Source: Futiania mangrovi
GTDB lineage: Bacteria; Pseudomonadota; Alphaproteobacteria; Futianiales; Futianiaceae
NCBI RefSeq assembly: GCF_024158125.1
Contig: NZ_JAMZFT010000003.1
Span: forward strand, 1 to 64,000
Direction of reading: 5' to 3'
Length of the DNA stretch: 64,000 bases
In this document: positions 34,534 through 42,874 of the stretch, one piece after another
How the letters are laid out: each line of letters opens with the position of its first letter
Position numbering within the stretch: position 1 is the stretch's first letter
Made by a program: the position numbers and the translations under genes
Notes under the pieces: model-generated
Databases searched by the model: none
Told to the model about the DNA's origin: nothing
The model's input: only the letters and a program-made list of their open reading frames with translations

Positions 34534-34956
34534 TCAGGCCGTTGCGAACAGCTGGCCGATGTCGCGGAACGCCTTGAACTCCAGCGCGTTTCCCGACGGG
34601 TCCAGCAGGAAGAAGGTCGCCTGCTCCCCCGGCTTGCCCTTGAAGCGGACGCGCGGCCGGATCACCCAGTTGATGTCGTCGCGCGCTTCCAGCTTCGCCG
34701 CGAGCACCTCCCACTCATCCATCGAAAGCACGACGCCGAAGTGAGGCACCGGCACGTCGTCGCCGTCGACGGGGTTATGCACGGCCACGCCCTTGTCCAT
34801 TCCCGCCTTGTAGTGCGCGACGACCTGGTGGCCGAACAGGTCGAAATCGATCCAGGTCGTATCCTCGCGGCCCAGCCCGCAGCCGAGGATATCAAGATAG
34901 AAGGTGCGCGCTTCCTCCAGATCGCGGACGGGGAAGGCAAGGTGGAACGGCTTCAT
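34534..34956 (-). CDS. VOC superfamily (glyoxalase/dioxygenase fold) protein
   Basis: 140 aa. Vicinal-oxygen-chelate fold: starts [27 protein letters not shown] (pieces, 4-30), a metal-ligand-type HFGVVL in the middle, and [18 protein letters not shown] at the end with the conserved Glu. The pattern of His near the start, His in the middle and Glu at the end fits a metalloenzyme. Substrate cannot be assigned. Transcribed with the DUF1491 gene downstream. Confidence 0.88.
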   Translation of the reverse strand: MKPFHLAFPVRDLEEARTFYLDILGCGLGREDTTWIDFDLFGHQVVAHYKAGMDKGVAVHNPVDGDDVPVPHFGVVLSMDEWEVLAAKLEARDDINWVIRPRVRFKGKPGEQATFFLLDPSGNALEFKAFRDIGQLFATA

Positions 34957-35113
34957 GTGCGACAGGCTCCCGATGGCGTGGGGACGCGCTATACGGCCCC
35001 GGATTTACGGGCGCGGAAGCTAGCCGATCGGCATGCGGCTTAGAAGCCCCTCGAACCGCGCGGCGCACGCTGGACAGGTTTCCCACAGATGCAGGGGTCG
35101 CGCGGGGTGCCGG

Positions 35114-35455
35114 TCAGGCCGCCTCGCCGCCATCCGGCCCCCAGAACACGACCCAGACGGCGAGATCGTCGCTGAAGTCCTCGAACCGGTGGACGACGCC
35201 CGCGCGCACGAACAGCGCGTCGCCGGGACCGAAGCCGAACCGCTCCTCCCCGCGCAGGAAGACGCCGCTGCCCTGCTGGACGATGTAAAGCTCGTCCTGG
35301 GCATGCGGCTGCTGCCGGTCAACGCCGTCCGGGGCGTAGAACTCCAGCTTCATCGTGCCGTGCGCGAAGATCTCCGCGGCGGGCACGGGCGCGCCCTGCG
35401 GCACGGCGGCCACCGCCTTGGCGAGAGCGAAGTGTGCGGGAGGGGTGCCGGTCAT
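35114..35455 (-). CDS. Small cupin-domain protein
   Basis: 113 aa. A single beta-barrel cupin: motif 1 HAQDELYIVQQGSG with the His/Glu metal ligands (about 51-64) and motif 2 GDALFVRAGVVHRFEDF (about 78-94) with the second His. The start overlaps the stop of the nitrile-hydratase-like gene (ATGA), showing translational coupling and implying a shared pathway or metal-related role. Enzymatic activity is not predictable. Confidence 0.87.
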   Translation of the reverse strand: MTGTPPAHFALAKAVAAVPQGAPVPAAEIFAHGTMKLEFYAPDGVDRQQPHAQDELYIVQQGSGVFLRGEERFGFGPGDALFVRAGVVHRFEDFSDDLAVWVVFWGPDGGEAA

Positions 35456-36126
35456 TGCGCTGCCTCGCCCGGCTGGAGGGCCTCCGGCGCCAGCGCCTCC
35501 GCCACGCCGACCATCGAATCGCGGGTGACGAGGCGGGCAAGGTCCTCCTCGCCCCACCCCTCCGTCCCAGCGGGCCGCATGGGGACCACGATGTAGCGCA
35601 GCTCGGCGGTGGAATCGTGGACCCGCAGCTCGCGGTCGTGCGGGATGTGCGTCCCCCACTCCGCCAGCACCTTGCGCGGTTCGCGGACCACGCGGGCACG
35701 GTATTCCGCGGACTTGTACCAGGCGGGCGGGCGGCCGAGCAGCGTGCGCGGATAGCAGGAGCAGAGCGTGCACACCACGACATTGTGGACCGCCGGCGTG
35801 TTCTCGAGCGCCGTCATCTGCACGTAGCCCGCCTCGATCCCAAGCTCCTCCGCGGCCTTGAAGGCATCGGCCAGCAGCCGCGCGCGGTAGCCGGGATCGA
35901 CCCAGGCCCGCGCAACCATCCGCGCGCCGAGCGCAGGCGTGATCGCGTCGATCTCCTCGACCTTGCGGCGCTCGTCCTCCGCCGTCCAGTAGCCCTTCTC
36001 GATCAGCAGGTCGCAGAGTGCGACGCCCAGCAGGGCCGCATCGCTCATCGGTTCGGGGTGGTCGGGCTGCACGCCGGGGTGGGCGTGCCCGTCTCCATGC
36101 TCGTGCTCATGCTCGCCGCCGTTCAT
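35452..36126 (-). CDS. Nitrile hydratase / thiocyanate hydrolase alpha-type subunit (cobalt type)
   Basis: 224 aa. The metal claw VVCTLCSCYPR places Cys119, Cys122 and Cys124 as ligands; Thr between the first cysteines indicates the cobalt rather than iron form. RPPAWYKSAEYRARVV and PAGTEGWGEEDLARLVTRDSMVGV are hallmarks of the alpha family. Nitrile hydratases convert nitriles to amides. The N-terminus is His-rich (HEHEHGDGHAH, residues 6-16), a possible cobalt-handling stretch. No beta subunit lies nearby, which is unusual since alpha and beta are normally adjacent; a coupled cupin gene follows instead. The start at 36126 is chosen to include the His tract; Met27 is possible. Confidence 0.88.
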   Translation of the reverse strand: MNGGEHEHEHGDGHAHPGVQPDHPEPMSDAALLGVALCDLLIEKGYWTAEDERRKVEEIDAITPALGARMVARAWVDPGYRARLLADAFKAAEELGIEAGYVQMTALENTPAVHNVVVCTLCSCYPRTLLGRPPAWYKSAEYRARVVREPRKVLAEWGTHIPHDRELRVHDSTAELRYIVVPMRPAGTEGWGEEDLARLVTRDSMVGVAEALAPEALQPGEAAQ

Positions 36127-36207
36127 CGCCGCGCTCCCTGCCTGTGTCCGCCGAAAGCTTGGCGCAATGCGCCGGGACACCGCAAGCCTCCAACCGGGCC
36201 TCGGCCT

Positions 36208-36510
36208 TCAGCCGATCAAGGCTCTCGTGGACGCAGCCGCGGCGACGGCCAACGGCACGGACAGCCACTCCCGCCGGGTCAGCAGCGTGAAGGCAACGGC
36301 GAGCACGATGGTCAGGCCGGCGATCCCGTCGCGCAGCGCCATCGGCGCCAGGATGGACACCAGCACCGCGCCCGGCAGGGCCTCCAGCCCCCGGCGGACC
36401 GGATCGGTCAGCGTGAAAAAGCCCAGCAGGAAATAGCCGGCCGCCCGCGTGACATAGCTGACCACCGCCATCATCGCGATCACCAGGAGGGTCTGCGGAT
36501 CGACGCTCAT
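36208..36510 (-). CDS. azlD: AzlD family branched-chain amino acid exporter subunit
   Basis: 100 aa. The small membrane subunit of AzlCD exporters, with about four hydrophobic segments (9-25, 47-60, 64-78, 84-97). It contains VSYVTRAAGYFLLG and VRRGLEALPGAVLVSILAP, typical of AzlD. The start overlaps the azlC stop by 4 bp. Confidence 0.92.
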   Translation of the reverse strand: MSVDPQTLLVIAMMAVVSYVTRAAGYFLLGFFTLTDPVRRGLEALPGAVLVSILAPMALRDGIAGLTIVLAVAFTLLTRREWLSVPLAVAAAASTRALIG

Positions 36511-37193
36511 CGCTTCAGCCCCGCGACCAGCGCGCCGGCAAGCGCACCGGTGATGATGTGCCAGTAGCCGCCCGCGACCCAGGCTGTCGCCAGCGCGACG
36601 GCCGCCGCCGCCGCCCAGGGCGCGATCTGCGCCGGGCCCTTCCAGATCGGCACCAGCAGGGAGGCGAAGAAGGCCCCCAGAACCAGATCGAGGCCGAATG
36701 TCTCCGGGTCCGCGATCAGCGAGCCGACCGCGCCGCCCAGCGCGGTGCCAAGCAGCCACAGCACCATCATCAGCAGCGAACTGCCGAGATATATGCCCGC
36801 GTCCGTCCCGCCCTCCGCGCGGTAGCGCATGGAGGTCAGCCAGGACATGTCGACGAGCAGGGCCAGCAGGCCATAGGCGACAGGCGGCGGCATCCGCTGC
36901 AGCCAGGGCCGCATCGACGCGCCCATCAGCAGGAAGCGCATGTTGACCGCGAACGTCCCGATCGCGATCGCCAGGTAAGGCATCGGATCCTGCCAGAGTT
37001 CCAGCGCGACGTACTGGCTCGCCCCCGCGAAGACGAACGCCGACATCAGCACCGCTTCGAGCGCGCTGAGCCCCTCTGTCTGCGCCACGACGCCGAAGAC
37101 CGCGCCGAAACCGATCACCGCCGGCAGCGCGGGCAGCGACAGGTGCACGCCGTGCAGGATCCCGGCGCGGGTGATGCGGACAGCCTCGGTCAT
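36507..37193 (-). CDS. azlC: AzlC family branched-chain amino acid exporter subunit
   Basis: 228 aa. Large subunit of the AzlCD export system, inner membrane. FGAVFGVVAQTEGLSALEA, FVFAGASQYVALELW and NMRFLLMGASMRPWL match the family signatures. About six or seven helices are present. The ATG at 37193 follows a weak ribosome binding site; a longer frame to 37262 is rejected, since it has no conserved residues. The pair azlC-azlD is probably a two-gene operon exporting branched-chain or other amino acids; substrate is not shown. Confidence 0.92.
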   Translation of the reverse strand: MTEAVRITRAGILHGVHLSLPALPAVIGFGAVFGVVAQTEGLSALEAVLMSAFVFAGASQYVALELWQDPMPYLAIAIGTFAVNMRFLLMGASMRPWLQRMPPPVAYGLLALLVDMSWLTSMRYRAEGGTDAGIYLGSSLLMMVLWLLGTALGGAVGSLIADPETFGLDLVLGAFFASLLVPIWKGPAQIAPWAAAAAVALATAWVAGGYWHIITGALAGALVAGLKR

Positions 37194-37295
37194 GCTGGCG
37201 AGTAAGCCGCGATCCGGCTCCCGCCGGAAGCCCCCGCGCGCGCATTCCTGCCCTTCGCGCACGGCGGCAGGGCGCGGGGCAGGTTTCGCCGCGCG

Positions 37296-37871
37296 CTAGC
37301 CGCCGGTCGCAGCGGGATCCGGCAGTCGCGGCAGCAGCGCGGCCTCCGACGCCGCCATCTCGACCGCGAAATTCCCGTCCGGGAGTGCGTAGAGCCTGTC
37401 AACTGGCACGAGAACGCGGGTCTCGTCGGTGCGTTCGGCGGCACCGGCCGCGATGGCGACATGCGTTGCCTTGCCCCCGGGACCGATCATGATGTCGCGC
37501 ACCGTCAGCCAGCCTTCGACGCCCGCGACCCGGACCTTGCGCCCGATCACGTCGCCCGCGAAGGAGGCCCCCTCCGGCACCGCGGCCAGAGGGCGGACGG
37601 GCGACGTATCGAGCGCGCCGGGCGCCGCTTCGTCCTCTGGCGTGTAAAGGTCGGCCAGTGCCTCCCGCGTCGCCTCATAGGCGCGCAGCGTCTCTTCCTT
37701 CACCTTCGGATAGGCGTCCTTGGCCGCCTCCATCGCCCGGTCCAGGGCGCGGCCGGCCTGCGAGAACCAGCTTTCCGCGGCACCTCCGCTCCCGGAGGCG
37801 GCATCGGCAGCAGCAGCAGGTCCGGCGGTCAGAACGACCGCCGTCACGGCAGCAAGAAGTTGGGCGCGCAT
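37296..37871 (-). CDS. Exported PRC-barrel domain protein
   Basis: 191 aa. Signal peptide (RAQLLAAVTAVVLTAGPAAAADA) followed by a helical segment (SWFSQAGRALDRAMEAAKDAYPKVKEE in pieces) and a C-terminal PRC-barrel (about 95-165), recognisable in FAGDVIGRKVRVAG, LTVRDIMIGPGGKATHVAIAAG and RVLVPVDRLYAL. Exported PRC proteins are common in Alphaproteobacteria; their role is not well defined. The ATG at 37871 has AGGGAGGG upstream. Confidence 0.85.
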   Translation of the reverse strand: MRAQLLAAVTAVVLTAGPAAAADAASGSGGAAESWFSQAGRALDRAMEAAKDAYPKVKEETLRAYEATREALADLYTPEDEAAPGALDTSPVRPLAAVPEGASFAGDVIGRKVRVAGVEGWLTVRDIMIGPGGKATHVAIAAGAAERTDETRVLVPVDRLYALPDGNFAVEMAASEAALLPRLPDPAATGG

Positions 37872-37909
37872 CGGATAACCCTCCCTTACCCGCACAGGAA
37901 ACGATGCCC

Positions 37910-38569
37910 TCAATATAGGCCGCGCCGCGCCATTTCGCGCCCCTGGCGGTCGCTTTCCTCCGGCGTGAGCCCCGCGCAATGGTCGAGCAGCATCTCCGCA
38001 TAAGGCGGAAGTTCCGCCCGGTCGATATGGTGCGCAGGGTTCCAGAGATCGGACCGCACGAAGGCCTTGGCGCAATGCACGAAGGCTTCTTCGACGGTCA
38101 CCAGAAGCCCGATCTTGGGCGCGCGCGCCTGCACGGCGAGAGGGGTCAGCAGGCGGGGATCGTCGGTCAACCGTGCGCGCCCGTTGACCCGCAGCGTCTC
38201 GTTCATGCCCGGCACGATGAACAGCAAACCCACCCGACCGTCGGCCAGCACGTTGCGGAAATTGTCGAAGCGGTTGTTGCCGACCCGGTCGGGAAGCAGC
38301 AGGTGCCGGTCGTCGAGCACGGCGACGAAGCCCGGCGGATCGCCGCGCGGGCTGACGTCCACCCCATCCGGCCCTGCCGTCGACAACACGACGAAGGGGC
38401 TGCGCGCGATCATCGCGCGGCAGTGCCTGTCGAGATGGCCGATCACCTTGTCCGTCGCCCGGCTCATCGGCGGATGGTGCATCGCCTCCAGCGCCCCGGT
38501 GCTGTCGATCAGCGAGACGTCGTCAGGCACGCCGGGGTCGGCGGGGCGGCCTGTCGCGGTCGTCGGCAT
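37910..38569 (-). CDS. FMN-binding pyridoxamine 5'-phosphate oxidase-like protein (MSMEG_1061 type)
   Basis: 219 aa. Split-barrel flavin protein: [27 protein letters not shown] (pieces, about 55-80), [32 protein letters not shown] (about 90-120) and [10 protein letters not shown] are diagnostic of this PPOX subgroup. Predicted FMN- or F420-dependent reductase; substrate is unknown. The ATG at 38569 with TAGGAGAG upstream is preferred over a longer frame. A long leading segment of about 45 residues, including MHHPP, precedes the core. Confidence 0.88.
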   Translation of the reverse strand: MPTTATGRPADPGVPDDVSLIDSTGALEAMHHPPMSRATDKVIGHLDRHCRAMIARSPFVVLSTAGPDGVDVSPRGDPPGFVAVLDDRHLLLPDRVGNNRFDNFRNVLADGRVGLLFIVPGMNETLRVNGRARLTDDPRLLTPLAVQARAPKIGLLVTVEEAFVHCAKAFVRSDLWNPAHHIDRAELPPYAEMLLDHCAGLTPEESDRQGREMARRGLY

Positions 38570-38754
38570 GGGCACTCTCCTACCGTGGGGCGGCTCATGC
38601 GGCGATGGTGCGGTCCGGGGGCGGCGTGCGCAAGCGTTTCGCCGCGCACTCTCCGCCCGCGTGTATCTTGCTGACGAATCTCGCATCCAGGTGTATAGGG
38701 GCCGGTAACCATGCACGGGCGCGGTGTACCGGCATGTACGCAAGGGGGACATCC

Positions 38755-39174
38755 ATGCTCAAGGAATTCAAGGAATTCGCCCTTAAGGGCAACATGCTCG
38801 ACATGGCGGTCGGCATCATCATCGGCGCCGCCTTCGGCACCATCGTCTCGTCGCTGGTCGACGACATCATCATGCCGCCGATCGGCCTGCTCATCGGCGG
38901 TCTGGACTTCTCGCAGTTCTTCCTCGTGCTGAAGGAAGGCGCCACCGCTGCGCCCTACGCCTCGCTCGATGCGGCGAAGGAAGCCGGCGCGGTGACGCTC
39001 AACCTGGGTCTGTTCATCAACGCGCTGATCAAGTTCCTGATCGTGGCGTTCGCGCTCTTCATCGTCGTGAAGGGCATGAACAACATGCGCAAGAAGGAAG
39101 AGGCGGCCCCCGCCGCCCCGCCGAAGCAGGAAGTGCTGCTGGAGGAGATCCGGGACCTCCTGGCGAAGCGCTGA
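38755..39174 (+). CDS. mscL: Large-conductance mechanosensitive channel MscL
   Basis: 139 aa. Inner-membrane homopentamer opening under hypo-osmotic shock. The N-terminal amphipathic helix and TM1 ([27 protein letters not shown] in pieces) with the pore-lining glycine/alanine pattern, a periplasmic loop, TM2 ([23 protein letters not shown] in pieces) and the C-terminal bundle ending [10 protein letters not shown] are all visible. AGGGGGA precedes the ATG at 38755. A terminator-like stem follows the stop. Confidence 0.97.
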   Translation: MLKEFKEFALKGNMLDMAVGIIIGAAFGTIVSSLVDDIIMPPIGLLIGGLDFSQFFLVLKEGATAAPYASLDAAKEAGAVTLNLGLFINALIKFLIVAFALFIVVKGMNNMRKKEEAAPAAPPKQEVLLEEIRDLLAKR

Positions 39175-39197
39175 TCCGACAGGACGTCTGCGTAAGG

Positions 39198-39245
39198 CAG
39201 GGCGGCCACGCTGATCCAATTTGGAACAGAGTGACCGCCCTGTTT
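39198..39245 (+). terminator. Terminator-like stem after mscL
   Basis: Arms CAGGGCGG (39198-39205) and CCGCCCTG (39235-39242), extendable by a CAC/GTG pairing across one mismatch, followed by TTTC and T-rich sequence. The loop is long (about 23 nt), so efficiency is uncertain. Confidence 0.5.
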
Positions 39246-39587
39246 CATTTTGTTTCACTTTGGCACATCGTGTAAAATCATCGTGACAGGCGCCGGTGCC
39301 GCCGCACCCGCAGCCCCGGACAGCGGCCTGTGCTGCCGCTGGCACGCCTCCTGCAATACATCTGACGTTCCCACCCCTCGGGAACAGCCGGAATCGGAAC
39401 CCCGCCGGTGCGTATCATCCGGTCCGGTTTCGGCAGCTTGTCGATCCCACCTTGCCCGCCGGTCGCAGCGTATCGCGGCCGGCGGGTTCGATTCTGCCCC
39501 CTGGCATCCGGCAACGCCGCGTTAAGGCGCGCGCCCTAGCCTTGCGCCTTCGTCCCGGGAAACATCCCCCGCATGCGGAGGTGGCTG
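39246..39587 (+). promoter_or_regulatory. Intergenic region upstream of the papain-like gene, with a sigma54-like site
   Basis: No gene is seen in this about 340-bp stretch. At 39340-39355 it reads TGGCACG, four bases, CTGCA, one mismatch from the sigma54 -24/-12 consensus (TGGCACG-N4-TTGCA) with correct spacing and direction for the next gene. A TTTTGTTTCAC half-site occurs near 39248. No activator gene is adjacent, so this is tentative. Confidence 0.4.
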
Positions 39588-40448
39588 ATGTCTGGCAGAC
39601 CCTTGCTCCGGTCCCGCATCCTCCTGGCGGCAGCCGTCACGGCCCTGCTTGCCATGAGCTACCTGATGAGCGCGCGGCCCGCGGGCGCGGCGGGCTGGGG
39701 CATCGACCGGGCCGCCGAGATGCCGGACCTCACCCAGACCGACCGTCGCCTCGGCCTGGAGAACGGAGGGGAGGCGCATTGCGTGCCTGTCTCCGCGACC
39801 AACGCGATCCTCTGGCTGGGCCGCACCGGCTATCGTCACCTGCTGCCGGTGCGCGGCGACGAGATGGAGCAGGCCGCAGAGATCGCAGCCCGGCTCGCCA
39901 GCCCCGGATACATGAACACCGACCCGCGCAGGGGCACGAGCCACATCGGCTTCGCGCAGGGCCTCTCCCGGTATCTCGCGGACCACGGGGTGCGCGGCCG
40001 CGTGATCTACCAGGGCCGCTGGCCGATGCCCGCCCGCTATGGCGGCGCAGCGGGCGCGGTTCCGACATTCGACTTTGTCACTGACAGCTTCAAGGGCGAC
40101 AGCGCCGTCTGGCTCTCCGTCGGCTTCTACGCCTACGACCGCGCGCACAACGAACTGACGCGGCTGTCTGGCCATTTCCTCACGCTTGTCGGCTACGGTC
40201 TCGACGCGCACGGCAACCCGGACCGGGATGTGCTGATCGTCCACAATTCCTGGCCGAACCGGAACGGGCGCGCCGCCCAGCAGGAATATCTCCGCGTCGA
40301 GCGGATGCTGAGCGGCTGGTTCCTTGCCGGCGAGGACGGCGCCCGCGCAGGCGAGGCACGCGACCACATGCGCATCGTCGGCGGCCTGCCGTTGCCGCGC
40401 GGGGCCGACGTGGCGATCATCGACGCGGCGCTGGCCCTGAGGCTCTAG
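39588..40448 (+). CDS. Exported papain-like cysteine peptidase-fold protein
   Basis: 286 aa from the ATG at 39588, preceded by GGAGG; an ATG 15 nt upstream is less likely. An N-terminal signal anchor (ILLAAAVTALLAMSYLM) ends in AGAAG. A Cys-His-Asn triad of papain-like order is apparent: Cys65 in GEAHCVPVSATNAILW, His196 in SGHFLTLVGYG and Asn220 in IVHNSWPN. This pattern is typical of C1/C39-like peptidase folds. I do not know a named family. It is an isolated gene between mscL and the convergent ppk2. Substrate and true activity are unknown. Confidence 0.75.
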   Translation: MSGRPLLRSRILLAAAVTALLAMSYLMSARPAGAAGWGIDRAAEMPDLTQTDRRLGLENGGEAHCVPVSATNAILWLGRTGYRHLLPVRGDEMEQAAEIAARLASPGYMNTDPRRGTSHIGFAQGLSRYLADHGVRGRVIYQGRWPMPARYGGAAGAVPTFDFVTDSFKGDSAVWLSVGFYAYDRAHNELTRLSGHFLTLVGYGLDAHGNPDRDVLIVHNSWPNRNGRAAQQEYLRVERMLSGWFLAGEDGARAGEARDHMRIVGGLPLPRGADVAIIDAALALRL

Positions 40449-40458
40449 GCCGCCCCTT

Positions 40459-41316
40459 TCAGATCAGCGCGCGCCCGCCCAGCACGATCTTCGGATCGGG
40501 TGTCCCCACCGCCCTGGCGTCCTTGTCCTCGTAGTCGAGGTGCGACAGGAAGTGCCTCAGCGCGTTCACCCGCGCACGGCGCTTGTCGTTCGCCATGATC
40601 ACGGTCCACGGCGCTCGCGCGGTGTCCGTGCGCTCCATCATCTCCGAGATGGCGTTCGTGTAGGCGTCCCACTTCTTGAGCGCGGCGATGTCGATGGTCG
40701 AGAGCTTCCAGCGCTTCAGGGGATCGGTCGCGCGCTTGTGGAACCGCTCGATCTGCGTCTCCCGGCCGATGGTCAGCCAGAACTTGAACAGGATCACGCC
40801 GTCGCGGGCGAGCATCGCCTCGAAGTCCGGCACCTCGTCGAAAAAGCGTTCGGTATCCGCTTCGCTGCAGAAGCCGAAGACCCGCTCGACGCCCGCGCGG
40901 TTGTACCAGGAGCGGTCGAACAGGCAGATCTCGCCTCGCGTCGGCAGGTGACGGACATAGCGCTGGAAATACCACTCCCCCTGTTCCCGCTCGGTCGGCT
41001 TCGGCAGGGCGACGGTGCGCGCGTAACGCGGGTTCAGATACTCCATGAACCGCTTGATGGTACCGCCCTTGCCGGCGGCGTCGCGCCCCTCGAACACGGC
41101 GACGATGCGCTGTCCGGTCTGCTGCACGTGATCCTGCAGCTTGGCGAGCTCGACCTGCAACTTGTAGAGTGCCTTGTCGTAGTCCTTCCGGCTCATCTCG
41201 TCGTCGTAGGGGTAGCCGCCGGCGCTGAGCGCCTTGGCCTCCACCTCCTTCGGCAGAGGGGCTTTCAGCTCCTCCAGCGTGTCGATGTCCTCAGCCGTCA
41301 ATCCCGGACGCGCCAT
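40459..41316 (-). CDS. ppk2: Polyphosphate kinase 2
   Basis: 285 aa. Uses polyphosphate to phosphorylate nucleoside diphosphates, or the reverse. The P-loop is [17 protein letters not shown] (about 74-90); the lid and second Walker region are [20 protein letters not shown] (about 129-148), and [16 protein letters not shown] marks the PPK2 family. One-domain, class I-like length. An upstream helical region ([18 protein letters not shown]) precedes the P-loop. The end lies 10 bp from the end of the convergent peptidase-like gene. Confidence 0.95.
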   Translation of the reverse strand: MARPGLTAEDIDTLEELKAPLPKEVEAKALSAGGYPYDDEMSRKDYDKALYKLQVELAKLQDHVQQTGQRIVAVFEGRDAAGKGGTIKRFMEYLNPRYARTVALPKPTEREQGEWYFQRYVRHLPTRGEICLFDRSWYNRAGVERVFGFCSEADTERFFDEVPDFEAMLARDGVILFKFWLTIGRETQIERFHKRATDPLKRWKLSTIDIAALKKWDAYTNAISEMMERTDTARAPWTVIMANDKRRARVNALRHFLSHLDYEDKDARAVGTPDPKIVLGGRALI

Positions 41317-41358
41317 GCCCGCACCTCCTCCGCAACAGGTTGCGCCGCCGCCCCGGCC

Positions 41359-42294
41359 CTAGTTCTGGAAGAGCGCCAGCGTACCCGCCACCGTAACCGC
41401 GGCAAGCGCCGTCGTGAACAGGATCGCGCTCGAGACGCGGCGGGAAAAGATCGCGTAGTTCTCCGCGATCACGAAGACATTGCCGGCGATGGGTAACGCG
41501 GCCACCAGCACGCCCACCGCGACCCATTCGTCGGGCACGCCCGGCGCGTTCGACAGCGCGACATAGACGAGCGCGGGATGTGCGAAGAGCTTCAGCACAG
41601 TGACCACGGTGACCGGGACGAGCCCCTCCGCCATCGGCCGGCCATAGAGGGAGGCGCCGAGCGCGAAGAGCGCCGCCGGCCCCGCCGCGCCCGCAAGGAA
41701 CGACACGAACCGCTCCGTCACACCGGTGAAGCCCAGCCCGCTCGCCGAAATGCCAAGGCCGATCACGATGGAGATCACGAAGGGGTTCAGCGCGAGGCCC
41801 TTCAGCGCCCTCAGGATACCGCGCCCAGCCGAGGACGCTCCGCCGCGAGAGGCCTCCAGCACCGCGAGCGTCAGGGGCGCAATGACGATGAAATCGCCGA
41901 TCATGGCCAGCGCTACGGGCGCGACAGCCCAGTCGCCGAACGCCGCGATGGCGAGCGGCACGCCAAGATAGCCGGAATTGGAAATCACCGACGCCTGCCC
42001 CATTACCGTCGCCTCGCCGGGCGTCAGCCGGAACAGCAAGCGCCCCAGCACAGCCGCAACGACGAAGAGGAACAGCCCCGACCCCGTGTAGCCTGCGAAA
42101 AACGCGGGCTCGATCAGCTCATCGAACGGCTTGCGCGCGATCGCGCCGACCATCAGCGCCGGCATCGCGAAATAGAATACGAAGACGTTGAGGGAGCGGA
42201 CCGCGTTACCGCCCATCATGCCCGCCGCAGACGCGGCATAGCCGAGTCCGGCGACGGCAAAGAACGGAATCGTCAGGGCGAGTACCTGCTCCAT
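41359..42294 (-). CDS. AEC (auxin efflux carrier) family transporter
   Basis: 311 aa. Ten-helix permease of the AEC family. NVFVFYFAMPALMVGAIAR, ISNSGYLGVPLAIAAFGD (the conserved Asn-Ser/Gly break) and ALFALGASLYGRPM are recognisable. Exports organic anions or similar substrates; exact substrate unknown. I start at the ATG 42294 with AGGTCGG upstream. The frame remains open far upstream but without conserved residues. Divergent from the MerR-type regulator, which might control it, though CueR-like regulators normally act on copper genes. Confidence 0.92.
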   Translation of the reverse strand: MEQVLALTIPFFAVAGLGYAASAAGMMGGNAVRSLNVFVFYFAMPALMVGAIARKPFDELIEPAFFAGYTGSGLFLFVVAAVLGRLLFRLTPGEATVMGQASVISNSGYLGVPLAIAAFGDWAVAPVALAMIGDFIVIAPLTLAVLEASRGGASSAGRGILRALKGLALNPFVISIVIGLGISASGLGFTGVTERFVSFLAGAAGPAALFALGASLYGRPMAEGLVPVTVVTVLKLFAHPALVYVALSNAPGVPDEWVAVGVLVAALPIAGNVFVIAENYAIFSRRVSSAILFTTALAAVTVAGTLALFQN

Positions 42295-42461
42295 GTCCGA
42301 CCTATAGCGGGCCGCGGCCCCCGAGGCGAGGCCCGCGAGGCGCGCAGCGGCCCTGCTCGTCCCGAGGGACGTGCCCGGTCCGACAGGGCTTGGCGCGGCG
42401 GATGCGCTGCCCACATGATGCAGGATCGGCCCGGCACCGCGGAAAGAGAGAGAGAGGCCCC

Positions 42462-42848
42462 ATGAACATCGGCGAGGCGGCGCAGGCCAGCGGCCTTCCG
42501 GCAAAGACCATCCGCTATTACGAGGACATCGGCCTGGTTCGCCCGATGCGGGAGGCCAATGGCTATCGCCGCTTCGGGCGCGGGGACGTTGCGCGGCTGG
42601 TGCTCCTGCGCCGGGCACGCGCGCTCGGTTTCAGCGTCGAGGAATGCCGCGAGCTGCTCTCGCTCTACGAGGACGAACAGCGGCACGCCGGCGAGGTGCG
42701 CGCCATCGCGCGCGAACGCCTTGCCGCCGTCGATTCCCGCATCGCGGAGCTGAAAGCCCTGCGCCGCCAGCTGGCGCACCTCGTCGAAGCCTGCTCGGGC
42801 GGTGCGGGGTCGCGCTGCGCCATCCTCGAGGAGCTATCCCACGATTGA
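42462..42848 (+). CDS. MerR-family regulator, CueR-like (Cu(I)-responsive)
   Basis: 128 aa. The MerR helix-turn-helix MNIGEAAQASGLPAKTIRYYEDIGLV is split in two helices, followed by RREANGYRRFG-like wing residues and the coiled coil containing LGFSVEECRELLSLYED. The C-terminus has Cys at CSGGAGSRCAILEEL (two Cys, eight apart), the metal-loop arrangement of CueR-type sensors. No copper ATPase or multicopper oxidase is in the window, so its target is unseen. The ribosome-binding region is an AG-repeat (AGAGAGAGAGAGG) that might vary in length. Confidence 0.88.
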   Translation: MNIGEAAQASGLPAKTIRYYEDIGLVRPMREANGYRRFGRGDVARLVLLRRARALGFSVEECRELLSLYEDEQRHAGEVRAIARERLAAVDSRIAELKALRRQLAHLVEACSGGAGSRCAILEELSHD

Positions 42849-42874
42849 GGCTGCGCGCCTCTCAGAGCCGGGAC

